DNA of 64,000 nt from Veillonella sp. DNF00869. Its GTDB lineage: Bacteria; Bacillota; Negativicutes; Veillonellales; Veillonellaceae. Under the pieces are notes generated by a model. It ran no database searches. It worked only from the letters and a program-made list of their open reading frames with translations, and was not told where the DNA came from. The stretch is taken from positions 62,001 through 126,000 of the forward strand of contig NZ_KQ960749.1 of the NCBI RefSeq assembly GCF_001553345.1. Direction: 5' to 3'. The position numbers and the translations under genes were made by a program. Positions 16,634 through 26,700 of the stretch are shown piece after piece; the stretch's first letter is position 1, and every line of letters begins with the position of its first letter.

Positions 16634-17383
16634 TTAATTTTTATGCGCAGAATCATCTACATACCATTCTACTGGTTCATGAGTTAATACCGCACCTGGT
16701 AAACAATGGTCTACTCGATCCTCCCAAGAATATTCTTCATATTCTTTACGTTGGCGAAGCACACGAGCTAAGGCCGCCTCTTTAGAAGCGCCTACCACCG
16801 TGAACCACACAGATTTCGCATTCACCAGCATTGGGAATGTCAATGTCACACGTTCCCATACTTTGCCATCTTTCACAGCCACTACCATACGATCACGTTC
16901 ATACAAAGCTTCCGATTTAGGGAATAGGGACGCTGTATGTCCATCATCACCTAAGCCTAGTAAGACTAAATCTATGGATTCCTTTTCTGTGCGCTTCAAG
17001 ACCATTTTTACTTCTTGTTCATATTTATCTGCTGCTTCCTCCACAGTACCATTATTCGTTGGTACTGGATAATAGTGAGCAGCTCCCATAATATTTCCAA
17101 ATAAGCGATCTTTTGCACGGCCAAAATTGTTATCTGGATTCGACTGTGGCACAAATCGTTCATCTACCCAAAGGAAGAAAATATGCTCCCAATCGATACG
17201 ATTTGTATACTCATCAGAATCGAGCAACGAAAACAATGCATTTGGTGTAGTCCCTCCAGATACAGCCACCACGCAAGCACCCGTTTCTGCAATGCATTCG
17301 TTTGTATAAGTTAAAAAACGATCGGCCACTGCTTTCGCCACGTCATCTCCTGTAGGAAATGCATGAATTATATCTCTCGCCAC
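16634..17383 (-). CDS. pgl: 6-phosphogluconolactonase
   Basis: About 249 residues. [16 protein letters not shown] near residue 40, [19 protein letters not shown] and [14 protein letters not shown] are the three signature blocks of the DevB-type lactonase that hydrolyses 6-phosphogluconolactone. The start is uncertain: AAGGAGG stands 3 bases before a TTG (17389) and 9 bases before a GTG (17383); I favour the GTG. The gene overlaps the end of zwf, so the first two steps of the oxidative pentose phosphate route are translated together. No gnd is seen in the window. Confidence 0.93.
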   Translation of the reverse strand: MARDIIHAFPTGDDVAKAVADRFLTYTNECIAETGACVVAVSGGTTPNALFSLLDSDEYTNRIDWEHIFFLWVDERFVPQSNPDNNFGRAKDRLFGNIMGAAHYYPVPTNNGTVEEAADKYEQEVKMVLKRTEKESIDLVLLGLGDDGHTASLFPKSEALYERDRMVVAVKDGKVWERVTLTFPMLVNAKSVWFTVVGASKEAALARVLRQRKEYEEYSWEDRVDHCLPGAVLTHEPVEWYVDDSAHKN

Positions 17384-18891
17384 GACCAAGATCCTCCTTC
17401 TAATAACTCTTCTGCCTCTTTTGGTCCCTCACTGAAAGCTGGATAGAAGCATAACGGTGTTTCTTCATCATTTCGTTCCCATGCCTCAATCAATGGCTTA
17501 AATAAACGCCAAGATTTTTCTACCGCATCATTGCGAACGAATAATGTTTGGTCTCCTAATAAACCATCTAAAATCAATCTTTCATAAGCATCTGGAATGT
17601 CTGCTAATTCCTTAGAATTGCTATAAGAAAAGTCCATTTCTAGCGTATTGACACTTAATTTCGATCCTGGAGATTTTACCTCTAAGGACAATCCCATTCC
17701 TTCATTTGGTTGCATGCGAAGAACCAATACGTTTTGGTTAAAGTCTTTCGCATGGAACGGTTTAAAAATGGAGTGCGGAATTGGTTTGAAAGTAATAGCA
17801 ATTTCACTCGATTTCTTCGGCAATCGTTTCCCTGTACGTAAATAGAACGGCACATCACGCCATCTCCAATTATCAATGAACAGTTTCAAAGCCACATAAG
17901 TTTCTGTCGTAGACGTCGGTGGCACATTTTCTTCCTTCCGATACTCTGGGGCTGGACGTTCTGTATTACCAGAATCTGTATATTGACCACGCACTGCAAT
18001 ATCGCCTAATTTTTGACGATGTAAACCACGAATAGACGAAATCAATTTAGCGATTTCATCACGGTAATCGTCGGCATTAAAACTGGCAGGTGGTTCCATA
18101 GCAATCAAAGATAATACCTGGATCATATGGTTTTGCACCATATCACGCAAAGCGCCTGCCCCATCATAATAGCCAGCACGTTTTTCTACACCTAACTCTT
18201 CAGCCACCGTAATTTCTACACGTTCAATATATTTACGATTCCAAAGCGGTTCAAATATAGCATTGGCGAAACGAAGCATCAAGATATTTTGTACCGTTTC
18301 TTTCCCTAAATAATGATCAATACGATAGGTTTGCTCTTCTGTTATATATTGTTTTAATGATTCATCTAATGCGATAGCACTTTCTAAATCATGCCCAAAA
18401 GGTTTCTCAATGATTACTCGAGACCAAGAACCTACTTCTTCTAATAGCTTCGCCCCATGTAATTCACGGACGATAGGTTCAAATAACTCTGGTGGCATGG
18501 CTAGATAAAATAGTGCATTACCACCTGTGCAATGCGCCGTTGCCACACGCTCTAACTCTTCTCGCAACGCTACATACGTAGAAGGTTCTGTATATTGACC
18601 AGACACATAGGAAAAGCGTTCAATAAATGCTAATTCTTCTGCACTTGGTTCACGATCGCCTAATATGGATGCTTTCACTTGTTCACGAAACTCGTCGTGG
18701 CTCATGGCTGTCCGTGCTACGCCCACTACGGCTACCTTCGGTGAAAGCAAACCACGTTGAAACAAGGAATAAATAGCTGGTAATAATTTACGCTTTGTCA
18801 GGTCTCCAGAGGCCCCAAAAATAACGATGGCACCTGCACCTGGTGTATGTTCTATACATAATTCTTCTTTAACATTATAGGACACATTCAT
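17368..18891 (-). CDS. zwf: Glucose-6-phosphate 1-dehydrogenase
   Basis: 507 residues, the normal length. The Rossmann motif [18 protein letters not shown], the active-site [13 protein letters not shown] and the EKPFGHDL block are intact, so NADP+-dependent oxidation of glucose 6-phosphate is expected. ATG 18891 has AGAGGAGA eight bases upstream. A divergent intergenic region with rpsD holds its promoter (TTGTCA-16-TATAAT). In Veillonella-type organisms, which do not live on sugars, the enzyme probably supplies NADPH and pentoses from gluconeogenic hexose phosphate; that is inference from the rest of the window. Confidence 0.95.
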   Translation of the reverse strand: MNVSYNVKEELCIEHTPGAGAIVIFGASGDLTKRKLLPAIYSLFQRGLLSPKVAVVGVARTAMSHDEFREQVKASILGDREPSAEELAFIERFSYVSGQYTEPSTYVALREELERVATAHCTGGNALFYLAMPPELFEPIVRELHGAKLLEEVGSWSRVIIEKPFGHDLESAIALDESLKQYITEEQTYRIDHYLGKETVQNILMLRFANAIFEPLWNRKYIERVEITVAEELGVEKRAGYYDGAGALRDMVQNHMIQVLSLIAMEPPASFNADDYRDEIAKLISSIRGLHRQKLGDIAVRGQYTDSGNTERPAPEYRKEENVPPTSTTETYVALKLFIDNWRWRDVPFYLRTGKRLPKKSSEIAITFKPIPHSIFKPFHAKDFNQNVLVLRMQPNEGMGLSLEVKSPGSKLSVNTLEMDFSYSNSKELADIPDAYERLILDGLLGDQTLFVRNDAVEKSWRLFKPLIEAWERNDEETPLCFYPAFSEGPKEAEELLEGGSWSWREI

Positions 18892-18945
18892 TGTGAATCT
18901 CCTCTTACATCATTTCCCAATGGAAATACTAATACTGTACCCTTT

Positions 18946-18973
18946 ATTATAGCACATACACGGCCCTTGACAA
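18946..18973 (-). promoter_or_regulatory. Promoter of zwf-pgl
   Basis: On the minus strand, -35 TTGTCA (plus 18968-18973), a 16-base spacer and a perfect -10 TATAAT (plus 18946-18951), 55 bases before the zwf start. Confidence 0.7.
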
Positions 18974-18986
18974 TGGTTATAGCCCT

Positions 18987-19015
18987 TTGACTTTTTCATT
19001 TTCATAGGGTATAAT
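18987..19015 (+). promoter_or_regulatory. Promoter of rpsD
   Basis: TTGACT at 18987-18992, a 17-base spacer and TATAAT at 19010-19015, a near-consensus vegetative promoter 52 bases before the rpsD start codon. The two divergent promoters sit almost back to back. A small dyad GCAC-GATTT-GTGC follows at 19022-19034 in the leader. Confidence 0.8.
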
Positions 19016-19066
19016 AATTAAGCACGATTTGTGCAAAGTTTTATTAATCTATGAGGTGATAATCAC

Positions 19067-19654
19067 ATGGCAACGAGAAGAGAAGCACGATTTAAGTTAT
19101 GCCGTCGCTTCGGTGTGAACGTTTTCGGTCACGCGAAGGCTTTAAAACGTGTAAAAAAAGACCAACGTCAAAAGAAAATGTCTGAATATGGTCTTCAATT
19201 ATTAGAAAAACAAAAAGTTAAAGCATACTACAACTTGCTAGAACGCCAGTTCGTACGCTATTACGATAAAGCGAAAAAAATGCATGGTGTTACAGGCCAA
19301 AACATGTTGAAATTGTTGGAATGCCGTTTGGACAACCTTGTATATCGCATTGGCTTCGGTAACTCCATCCGTCAAGCACGTCAAATGGTAAACCATGGCC
19401 ACATTCTTGTTAACGGCAAACGCGTTGACATTCCATCCTACCAATGTAAAGTTGGCGATGTAATCGAACTTCGTGAAGCTAGCCGTGACAACGAAATGTT
19501 CAAAGTGAACTTCCAAGAACTTCGTTCTTTCGAACTTCCTTACATCGAAAAAAATCTTGACGCTTTCCAAGGCACATTAACTCGCCTTCCTGAACGTGAA
19601 GAACTTCCTATCGAAGTAAACGAAACATTAATCGTCGAATTGTACTCCAAATAA
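19067..19654 (+). CDS. rpsD: 30S ribosomal protein S4
   Basis: 195 residues. It begins [21 protein letters not shown], contains the S4 RNA-binding domain ([20 protein letters not shown] block, [24 protein letters not shown]) and ends in VELYSK as S4 proteins do. S4 nucleates 16S rRNA folding and often represses its own synthesis. Only one cysteine remains near the N-terminus, so it is the zinc-free type. The gene stands alone under its own promoter and terminator instead of in the alpha operon, as in many Bacillota. Confidence 0.95.
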   Translation: MATRREARFKLCRRFGVNVFGHAKALKRVKKDQRQKKMSEYGLQLLEKQKVKAYYNLLERQFVRYYDKAKKMHGVTGQNMLKLLECRLDNLVYRIGFGNSIRQARQMVNHGHILVNGKRVDIPSYQCKVGDVIELREASRDNEMFKVNFQELRSFELPYIEKNLDAFQGTLTRLPEREELPIEVNETLIVELYSK

Positions 19655-19666
19655 TAGGATACTACA

Positions 19667-19696
19667 GCAACCAATCTTCGGATTGGTTGCTTTTTT
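19667..19696 (+). terminator. Terminator of rpsD
   Basis: Perfect ten-base arms (19667-19676 and 19681-19690) capped by a TTCG tetraloop and followed by six T residues. Confidence 0.93.
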
Positions 19697-19867
19697 ATGC
19701 CTTGGTGGTTGAAATTATTATGATTAGTTTATATAATGAAAATATATATCATTTACTATATATTACATACGGTCTTAGTACACGGTATATTGAAATTATA
19801 AAATTCTTGCACAACGTACCGTATGTATTTCATCCTATGAAAGGCAGTTAACATAAAGGTATTTACT

Positions 19868-20197
19868 ATGTCGCAAATTCTCTTATCAATATTTTATTTT
19901 ATTCTAGCCGGTATTGCTGAAATCGGTGGCGGTTATTTAGTATGGCTTTACCTGAAAGACGATAAAAGCCCGTGGTATATGCTCGCAGGTGCTATTACAC
20001 TCATCATTTATGGAATTATCCCTACCTTACAAGAAGCGCCTTTCGGTAAAGTATACGCCGCCTATGGTGGCATCTTCATTGCCCTCTCTATTTTATGGGG
20101 CTATTATGTAGATGGAATCACACCCGATCGCTATGATATCATCGGTGGCATTGTGTCTATCATCGGGGTATTGATTATTATGTATTATCCTCGTTAA
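19868..20197 (+). CDS. ynfA: YnfA-family small membrane protein
   Basis: 109 residues with four hydrophobic segments. LAGIAEIGGGYLVWLYLK and AYGGIFIALSILWGYYVDG(I) followed by PDRYDIIGG are hallmark blocks of the YnfA (UPF0060) family, distant relatives of small multidrug-resistance pumps. The start ATG has GGTATTTACT upstream, a poor ribosome site. A perfect ten-base inverted repeat lies upstream at 19765-19827. The gene stands alone and converges with the DUF362 gene. Its transport role is unproven in most species. Confidence 0.9.
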   Translation: MSQILLSIFYFILAGIAEIGGGYLVWLYLKDDKSPWYMLAGAITLIIYGIIPTLQEAPFGKVYAAYGGIFIALSILWGYYVDGITPDRYDIIGGIVSIIGVLIIMYYPR

Positions 20198-20350
20198 TAC
20201 ACCTAATGAATGCTAAACTGTATATAACAAGGCAACTATTGCTTCTCTATCTATACCGTCACTCCTAATACATTAGAATTGTTACGACACAGTGTATCCC
20301 CTTATATATACTTTTTTGGGATACATCCATTACATCATATACAAATATGC

Positions 20351-20404
20351 AAAAATCTCTAGTATAAGCTATGCCTTACGCACTCGCTTACACTAGAGAT
20401 TTTT
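20351..20404. terminator. Bidirectional terminator between ynfA and the DUF362 gene
   Basis: Arms 20351-20369 and 20386-20404 match at 18 of 19 positions; both strands show an A/T-run flank (AAAAA and TTTTTATT). It lies between two convergent genes. Confidence 0.85.
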
Positions 20405-20412
20405 ATTATCTA

Positions 20413-21255
20413 TTAAATTTTTTCACCATAGAAGATTAACTCTTCGTCTTTCACTAAAGCATAGGAACGTGTACCAAGTCCCATGCGGTCTGCACGTAAT
20501 AAAATGGCTTGCCATTCGCTATTAGGGGAAATATCTTTGAAATAATCCCATGTGCGTTTTTCCACTGTGCTTAATACACCGTTTTCCACTGGTGTAGCTT
20601 GGGTAATAATATCGCCTAAGGCTTCGTCCATCGCCACCATATCGTAGGACACAACGATACCTAGGTTTCCTACGATTTCGTTAGTGGCACCTGCGTCTTT
20701 TAATTTTTCTTGGTTCACATAATCCGCCACAACGTCCATCGCTACCCCTACATGGAATCGTTGACGATTCCGTGTGGCAGCTGCTGCATATTCAGCCACC
20801 GCTTTATGATGCTCTGTACCTGTTAAAGCTACCAATTCACGACGACCTTCTAAGCTGGCGGAGTACCATCCTGTATTGTTCACAGCCCCAGAGAATCCGC
20901 TGTACTCATTCGCTTTAATGTGATTCACGGAAATCACCACATCACTAGTTGCAATGCGTTCATCGATATAGGCTACTTTCACAGATTCACCATCAGGAAT
21001 AATAACCTCACGGGAATGATGGCTAGGCTCATCTACATAGACCACAGTGCCGCCTTCGGATTCGATGCGTGCTTTCATATATGCCACTACCGTTTCATAG
21101 GCCTCATAATCGCTATGCAAATCATTGCGAAGTAGAGCCACTTTTTTGCCAGCGCAACCAATTTCACCAAAACCAATTTTACGCAACAAAAAATCTAATC
21201 GTTTATGAATTAATTCTTGATTAACCTCTTGTAAAGGGGAGTAATATACTTCCAT
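20413..21255 (-). CDS. DUF362-family protein
   Basis: 280 residues. KKVALLRNDLHSDYEAYETVV, the DVVISVNHIKANEYSGFSG region and MDVVADYVNQEKL recall the DUF362 domain, which in many anaerobes is fused to ferredoxin modules. Here no CxxCxxC iron-sulfur motif is present; the only cysteine seen is near residue 38. The function of DUF362 proteins is not established. The start ATG 21255 has AGGAGGC upstream. The neighbours (ynfA, tRNA-Ser, tadA) give no clue to its job. I am moderately sure of the family and make no functional claim. Confidence 0.65.
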   Translation of the reverse strand: MEVYYSPLQEVNQELIHKRLDFLLRKIGFGEIGCAGKKVALLRNDLHSDYEAYETVVAYMKARIESEGGTVVYVDEPSHHSREVIIPDGESVKVAYIDERIATSDVVISVNHIKANEYSGFSGAVNNTGWYSASLEGRRELVALTGTEHHKAVAEYAAAATRNRQRFHVGVAMDVVADYVNQEKLKDAGATNEIVGNLGIVVSYDMVAMDEALGDIITQATPVENGVLSTVEKRTWDYFKDISPNSEWQAILLRADRMGLGTRSYALVKDEELIFYGEKI

Positions 21256-21289
21256 ATCATGCCTCCTACAACTACGTCATTTTGTAAAA

Positions 21290-21317
21290 AAGGGCTGCAT
21301 CTACTGACACAGCCCTT
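21290..21317 (-). terminator. Terminator downstream of tRNA-Ser
   Basis: Perfect eight-base arms (21290-21297 and 21310-21317); on the minus strand the hairpin is followed by CTTTTTTAC. It ends the tadA/tRNA-Ser transcript five bases after the tRNA. Confidence 0.88.
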
Positions 21318-21321
21318 ACTT

Positions 21322-21412
21322 TGGCGGAGAGAGGGGGATTTGAACCCCCGCGCCAGTTTCCTGACCTACCGCATTTCGAGTGCGGACTCTTCAGCCACTT
21401 GAGTACCTCTCC
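21322..21412 (-). tRNA. tRNA-Ser (anticodon CGA)
   Basis: 91 bases including an encoded CCA. The minus strand begins GGAGAGGTACTCAAG; the anticodon stem CCGCA/TGCGG encloses the loop CTCGAAA, giving anticodon CGA (reads UCG). A long variable arm (class II) follows, then GGGGGTTCAAATCCCCC as T arm. The acceptor stem pairs over seven positions with one G:U. Its 5' half is also the last part of the tadA reading frame (see tadA). Confidence 0.95.
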
Positions 21413-21863
21413 GTATACGTCGGCGTTCTTTGAAAAAATCTTTCATAATTTGACTGCATTCTTCTTGCAATACACCCGCCAACACCTGTGGTTCATGGTT
21501 TAAATTCGGATGTGAAAGTACATTAAACAAAGATTCTACCGCACCGCCCTTATAATCACTACTGCCATAGACAACACGATCTATACGACTATTAATAATA
21601 GCACCAGCACACATAGGGCACGGCTCTATGGTAACATAAAGCGTACAACCGGTCAACCGCCACCTTTCAAGCATAGCATTCGCCTCACGGATGACAAGGA
21701 CCTCTGCATGAGCCGTCGCATCATGGTCAATCTCGCGTCTGTTGTGATGACGACTGATAATCTTGCCTTCATGCACTAATACTGCACCAATAGGAATCTC
21801 ACCCATATCATAGGCCTTACGTGCCTCTACCAAGGCTTCACGCATATACTCTTCATCAGTCAT
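21366..21863 (-). CDS. tadA: tRNA-specific adenosine deaminase
   Basis: 165 residues from ATG 21863, chosen because AAAGGAAG lies about seven bases upstream; an in-frame ATG 11 codons earlier lacks a ribosome site. The zinc deaminase motifs HAEVLVIREAN (HAE) and TIEPCPMCAGAI (PCxxC) are intact, so deamination of A34 to inosine in tRNA-Arg(ACG) is expected. The final roughly 15 codons (GTQVAEESALEMR and stop TAG) are read from the 5' half of the tRNA-Ser(CGA) gene, on the same strand. The family usually ends soon after the KDFFKERR segment, so this tail is probably dispensable. Confidence 0.92.
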   Translation of the reverse strand: MTDEEYMREALVEARKAYDMGEIPIGAVLVHEGKIISRHHNRREIDHDATAHAEVLVIREANAMLERWRLTGCTLYVTIEPCPMCAGAIINSRIDRVVYGSSDYKGGAVESLFNVLSHPNLNHEPQVLAGVLQEECSQIMKDFFKERRRIRRGTQVAEESALEMR

Positions 21864-21999
21864 ACAGTCACTTCCTTTCCAATTGCCGCTACACAATAGA
21901 ATACCATACTTTCAGAGAATCGTCACTTCTTAAGCTAATTATGATATAATAAAGAGTACATGTAAACATTTTCGATGACTTCACTGAGGTGACAATCTT

Positions 22000-22884
22000 A
22001 TGGAACAACGAGCTTTTAGTAAAATCAATGTAGGTCTTGCTATCACGGGCAAACGTGATGATGGGTACCACGATATAGATACCATTTTTCAATCTATTTT
22101 CTTAGGGGATTCCCTCTATTTCGCACGTCACCATTCTGTGGTGTTCTCTGGCGATGCGCCTGAACTGCCTTATTATATGGCACAATTAATTCCCTATACA
22201 GAAAGTAATATTGCTATGAAAGCCCTTCGTATGGTACAAGACTATACGGGCTGTACCCAAGGGGCTGCCATTCATTTGTTAAAACGAGTTCCCCCTTGTG
22301 CTGGTATGGGCGGTGGTAGTGGTGACGGTGCCGCTATGCTACTAGGCCTTAACAAGTTTTGGGACCTTCGCTTAACCGATGAAGAACTATTGACCATGGC
22401 TTCTAAACTCGGATCTGATGTTCCTTTCTTACTGAAAGGCGGCACTGCGCGTGGCACTGGTCGAGGAGAACGATTAGAAATTTTACCAACTAGCAGTGCT
22501 CAATGGCTACTGATCGTAAAACCAGAAGTGAGCATTTCCACAGCAAAAGCCTACGGTAGATTTACGGGTACGTCTCGTGTGACTTCTGATACGATGGATA
22601 CCGTTACCGCACATATGAAAGCAAAAGACTTCCGTCAAGCTTTCATGGCGAGTGATAACACCTTTGAAGAATTAATGTTTCCGGTCCACCCAGAGCTTAC
22701 CGCATGCAAACAGTTTTTCTTAGACCGTGGATTTCCTACCATCATGACTGGTAGCGGTCCTACTATGGTGGTTCTATTGGAAAAAGCACTGGATGCGATT
22801 CGATTACAAGAATACATCAAACAAGCTGGTTATAACTGGCTTTCACTAATTACGAAAACACATGATGAGGAGGCCCTACGATGA
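22000..22884 (+). CDS. ispE: 4-diphosphocytidyl-2-C-methyl-D-erythritol kinase
   Basis: 294 residues. FSKINVGLAITGKRDDGYHDIDT at the N-terminus, the GHMP-kinase ATP loop VPPCAGMGGGSGDGAAML, and SDVPFLLKGGTARGTGRGE identify IspE, which phosphorylates CDP-methylerythritol in the MEP isoprenoid pathway; the C-terminal MTGSGPTMVVLL glycine motif is also present. A TATAAT at 21945-21950 is a likely -10. The stop overlaps the next gene's start by four bases (ATGA), so ispE and the GntR regulator are co-translated. Confidence 0.95.
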   Translation: MEQRAFSKINVGLAITGKRDDGYHDIDTIFQSIFLGDSLYFARHHSVVFSGDAPELPYYMAQLIPYTESNIAMKALRMVQDYTGCTQGAAIHLLKRVPPCAGMGGGSGDGAAMLLGLNKFWDLRLTDEELLTMASKLGSDVPFLLKGGTARGTGRGERLEILPTSSAQWLLIVKPEVSISTAKAYGRFTGTSRVTSDTMDTVTAHMKAKDFRQAFMASDNTFEELMFPVHPELTACKQFFLDRGFPTIMTGSGPTMVVLLEKALDAIRLQEYIKQAGYNWLSLITKTHDEEALR

Positions 22885-23570
22885 ATGCACCACGTTTACA
22901 ACCCATCCGTTTAGACGCTTACAAACCGCTTCGTGAGATTGTTAGCGATGCTTTGCGCCAAGCTATTCGCGATGGTATTTTACCACCAGGAGAACGTCTC
23001 ATGGAGATTCCTTTGGCAGAAGAACTCGGTGTGAGCCGCACTCCTATCCGTGAAGCCATCCGCATTTTAGAGCAAGAAGGACTCATTGTTATGATTCCTC
23101 GCCGTGGTACCTATGTGGCAGATATGAGTTTGAAAGATGTAACAGAAGTGTTTGAACTTCGTTCTATCTTAGAAGAATTAGCCGCAGAACTAGCTGCAGA
23201 ACGTATTACGAATGAAGAAATCGAGGCCTTAGAGCAACATCTTGTAGAAATCGGCAATTACATGAACGAAAATAACTTAGACAAAGTCGTACAAGCCGAT
23301 ATTCTATTCCATGAAATCCTTTATAAAGCTTCTCGTAATGATCGTCTTGTTGAAATGATAAACAATCTACGGGAACAAACATTGCGGTTCCGTACATTGT
23401 CTATGAGCCAAACAGGTCGTCTTGCCAAAACTTGGGATGAACATCGTCAACTTGTGGAAGCTATCTCCGATCGCGATGTGGAACGAGCTCGCCAGATTGC
23501 TCGCATCCATATGGAAGAATCGGAGAAAACATTGTTAGAAGGTATGCAATTAAAAAGTCATGAAGAGTAA
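22881..23570 (+). CDS. GntR-family regulator, FadR/FCD subfamily
   Basis: 229 residues. The winged helix-turn-helix is LREIVSDALRQAIRDGILPPGERLMEIPLAEELGVSRTPIREAIRILEQEGLI read in pieces across residues 17-70, and the all-helical FCD ligand domain follows (FELRSILEELAAELAA, DILFHEILYKASRN, EHRQLVEAI, ARIHMEES) with the Asp and His residues that bind a metal in this class. FCD regulators usually sense carboxylates. The start codon overlaps the ispE stop, with GAGGAGG inside ispE as ribosome site. No target operator is obvious. Confidence 0.92.
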   Translation: MNAPRLQPIRLDAYKPLREIVSDALRQAIRDGILPPGERLMEIPLAEELGVSRTPIREAIRILEQEGLIVMIPRRGTYVADMSLKDVTEVFELRSILEELAAELAAERITNEEIEALEQHLVEIGNYMNENNLDKVVQADILFHEILYKASRNDRLVEMINNLREQTLRFRTLSMSQTGRLAKTWDEHRQLVEAISDRDVERARQIARIHMEESEKTLLEGMQLKSHEE

Positions 23571-23594
23571 TCTTCATAAATTAATATACTATGC

Positions 23595-23620
23595 AAAAAG
23601 GGTCCTCTCGGACCCTTTTT
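23595..23620 (+). terminator. Terminator of ispE-gntR
   Basis: Perfect eleven-base arms (23595-23605 and 23610-23620) around a four-base loop, followed by further T residues. Confidence 0.92.
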
Positions 23621-23641
23621 TAGTTATCAGAGTATAAATAG

Positions 23642-23677
23642 AGAGGAAAGTTGATGCATTTTGCTCAACTTTCCTCT
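23642..23677. terminator. Second hairpin between gntR and gltB, possibly bidirectional
   Basis: Perfect 13-base arms (23642-23654 and 23665-23677) with a ten-base loop. The plus strand continues with six T residues; on the minus strand the tail is CTATTTATAC, so it may also end gltB transcription. Confidence 0.78.
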
Positions 23678-23746
23678 TTTTTACACAACGATTCAGTTTA
23701 TGGATAGAGTTCCCCCTAGATATATCGGTTACCTAAGATCTACCCT

Positions 23747-26700
23747 CTATTTTCCACTCATATATTTTGCTTTAAATGCTGCTAATTGCGCTTCTTCTAA
23801 TGACATACCTTCGCCTTGGTAATGAGCAATACTTTGCTCCATTTCTTCGTAAGCTGTTGGCACGATTTTCGTAAAGCGATCTTTGTACAATACCCAGTTT
23901 TCTAACATATGTCGACCTTGTTTAGAGTTCGTATGCAATACATGTTGTTGTATTAGCTCATGAATCCGTGCTAGATCACTTTCACTAGTTTTACGAAGTT
24001 CCACAAGTCCTGTATTACAGTAGCGTCCATCTAAATCAAGCACGTACGCATAACCACCGGACATGCCAGCCCCAAAGTTACGACCCACACGGCCAAGGAC
24101 AAGGACCTCACCACCAGTCATGTATTCGCAACCATGGTCACCTACACCTTCTACAACGGCGGTAATACCGCTGTTACGAACGCAGAACCGTTCCCCAGCC
24201 ACACCGTTGATATAGGCAGTACCAGAAGTAGCCCCATAGAAGGCTACGTTACCGATTAAGATGTTTTCATGTGCCTCATAGGTAGCAGCTTTTGGTGGGT
24301 ACGCAATGATAGTACCACCAGACAAGCCTTTGCCAAGATAATCGTTGGCATCCCCTTCGAGTTCCAATGTCATACCGTTCGGGATGAAAGCACCAAAACT
24401 TTGACCAGCAGAACCAACGAAATTCAATTTGATCGTATTCTCTGGCAAGCCCGCTTCGCCATAACGACGAACTACTTCGCCACCGACTAAGGTACCTACC
24501 ACACGATTCACATTACTGATTGCCAATTTAGCACGAATTGGTTTTTTATCATCCAAAGCAGGACGACACATGCGAAGTAATTTTTTCATATCCAAGGTGC
24601 GTTCCAATTCATGGTCTTGGTCGATGCTGTGTAAATGTCCCACAGACGCATCTGTATATGGTTTGAACAAGATTCGTTTCAAGTCCACACGAGACAATTT
24701 GAAATTATCGTCCTGTGAGCGTTGGCGTACTAAGTCAATACGACCTACTAACTCACGCACACTGCGGATACCTAAACGAGCCATGATTTCACGCAATTCT
24801 TGGGCGATAAACTTCATCAAGTTTTCCACATATTCTGGTTTACCTGTAAACTTAGCACGCAATTTCTCATCTTGTGTGGCCACACCATACGGACATGTAT
24901 TCATATGGCAAACCCGTGCCATACGACAGCCCACTGCCACTAATGGCAAGGTACCAAATCCGAATAATTCTGCTCCCAACAAGGCTGCGATCGCCACATC
25001 ATAACCAGTCATCAGTTTACTGTCCACTTCCAGCTGTACACGGTCACGCAAACGGTTCAACATCAAGGTTTGATGCGTTTCTGAAAGGCCCAATTCCCAT
25101 GGCACACCTGCATGTTTTACAGATGTACGACCTGCTGCGCCAGTACCACCATCGTAGCCGGAGATGAGGATGCTGTCTGCTTTCGCTTTGGCTACCCCTG
25201 CGGCAATGGTACCTACCCCAGCTTCTGAGGTCAATTTTACGGAAATCGCTGCACTTGGATTGACGCATTTCAAGTCGTAAATCAACTCTGCTAAGTCTTC
25301 GATAGAATAAATATCGTGATGTGGTGGCGGAGATACTAGTTCTACCCCTGGCGTGGAGTGACGAGCTTTCGCAATGTCTGGATATACCTTTTTACCCGGT
25401 AATTGACCACCTTCACCTGGTTTCGCACCTTGGGCACATTTGATTTGCAATTCTTTCGCATGGACCAAGTAATTCGTTGTTACCCCAAAGCGACCTGATG
25501 CAATTTGTTTTACTTCACTATTGCGATTATCTCCATTGGCATCGAGAACAAAGCGACTTGTATCTTCGCCGCCTTCCCCAGAGTTCGATGTAGATCCTAA
25601 ACGGTTCATAGCGATGGCAATAGTTTCGTGGGCCTCTTTACTGATAGCACCGTAACTCATAGCGCCAGCTTTAAAGCGTTTCACAATGTCTTCCACTGGT
25701 TCTACTTCTTCCACAGGAATACCGCCACCTACAGGGAAGTTCAATTCCATCAAGCTCCGTAAGGTCACATGGTAATCATTTCGAATCATTTTGGAATATT
25801 CTTTGTATCTATTGTAATCCCCTTCGATTAAGGATGTTTGTAATAACTTAATCGTATCTGGATTGAATAAATGCTCTTCCCCATCTTTCATAGGTCCGTA
25901 CCAACCGCCTGGTTCAAGGACTTTCACATCCTCTTTGAAAGCTCGTTGGAATCGCTCTAATGCTTCATGAGCGACGCCACCTAAGCCGATACCACCAATG
26001 CGAGTCGGTGTGTTCGGGAAGTAGGTACTAATAAAGTTCGTATTCAATCCCAATGCCTCAAAGATTTGTGCCCCATGGTAGCTACGTACAGTGGAAATAC
26101 CCATTTTCGACATCACTTTCATAATGCCCGACACAGAGGCCTTGATGTAGTTTGCTTCTGCTTCCTCTGGTGTAAGGTCTCCCAATCGGTTGGTGGCTTG
26201 TAAGTCACGTACTGTTGCTAATGCTACATATGGATTGATGGCCGTTACGCCATAGCCTAAGAGTGTACAGAAATGATGCACTTCACGAGGTTCCCCAGAT
26301 TCTAAAATTAAGCCCATTTCTGTGCGTAATACAGTGTTAATTAAATGATTATGCACCGCTGCCACTGCCAATAAAGCTGGAATCGGCGCATGGTGTTCGT
26401 CCACGCCACGGTCAGACAAGATCAACACATTTTGGTCCGTGCGAGCTGCTTCCTCTGCATCCTTGCACAAACGGTCTAAGGCTTCTTTCATACCCTCAGC
26501 ACCTTTGGCAGGATCAAACAAGATGGACAAAGTCACAGATTTCATACGACGGCAGTCCAATTGTTTAATACTTGCCAATTCTTGGTTCGTCATAATAGGT
26601 GTCCGCATAGATACGGCGTAGGTGCCCACTTTATTAGGGTCCGTCAAGTTACCGCTATTGCCGAGCATCACTCGTGTGGAGGTGACCATTTCTTCGCGGA

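Noticed and set aside
19740-19867. Mini-ykkC (guanidine-II) riboswitch ahead of ynfA, suggested by two ACGG words
   Set aside because: The ACGG words are not capped by complementary stems as the class requires.
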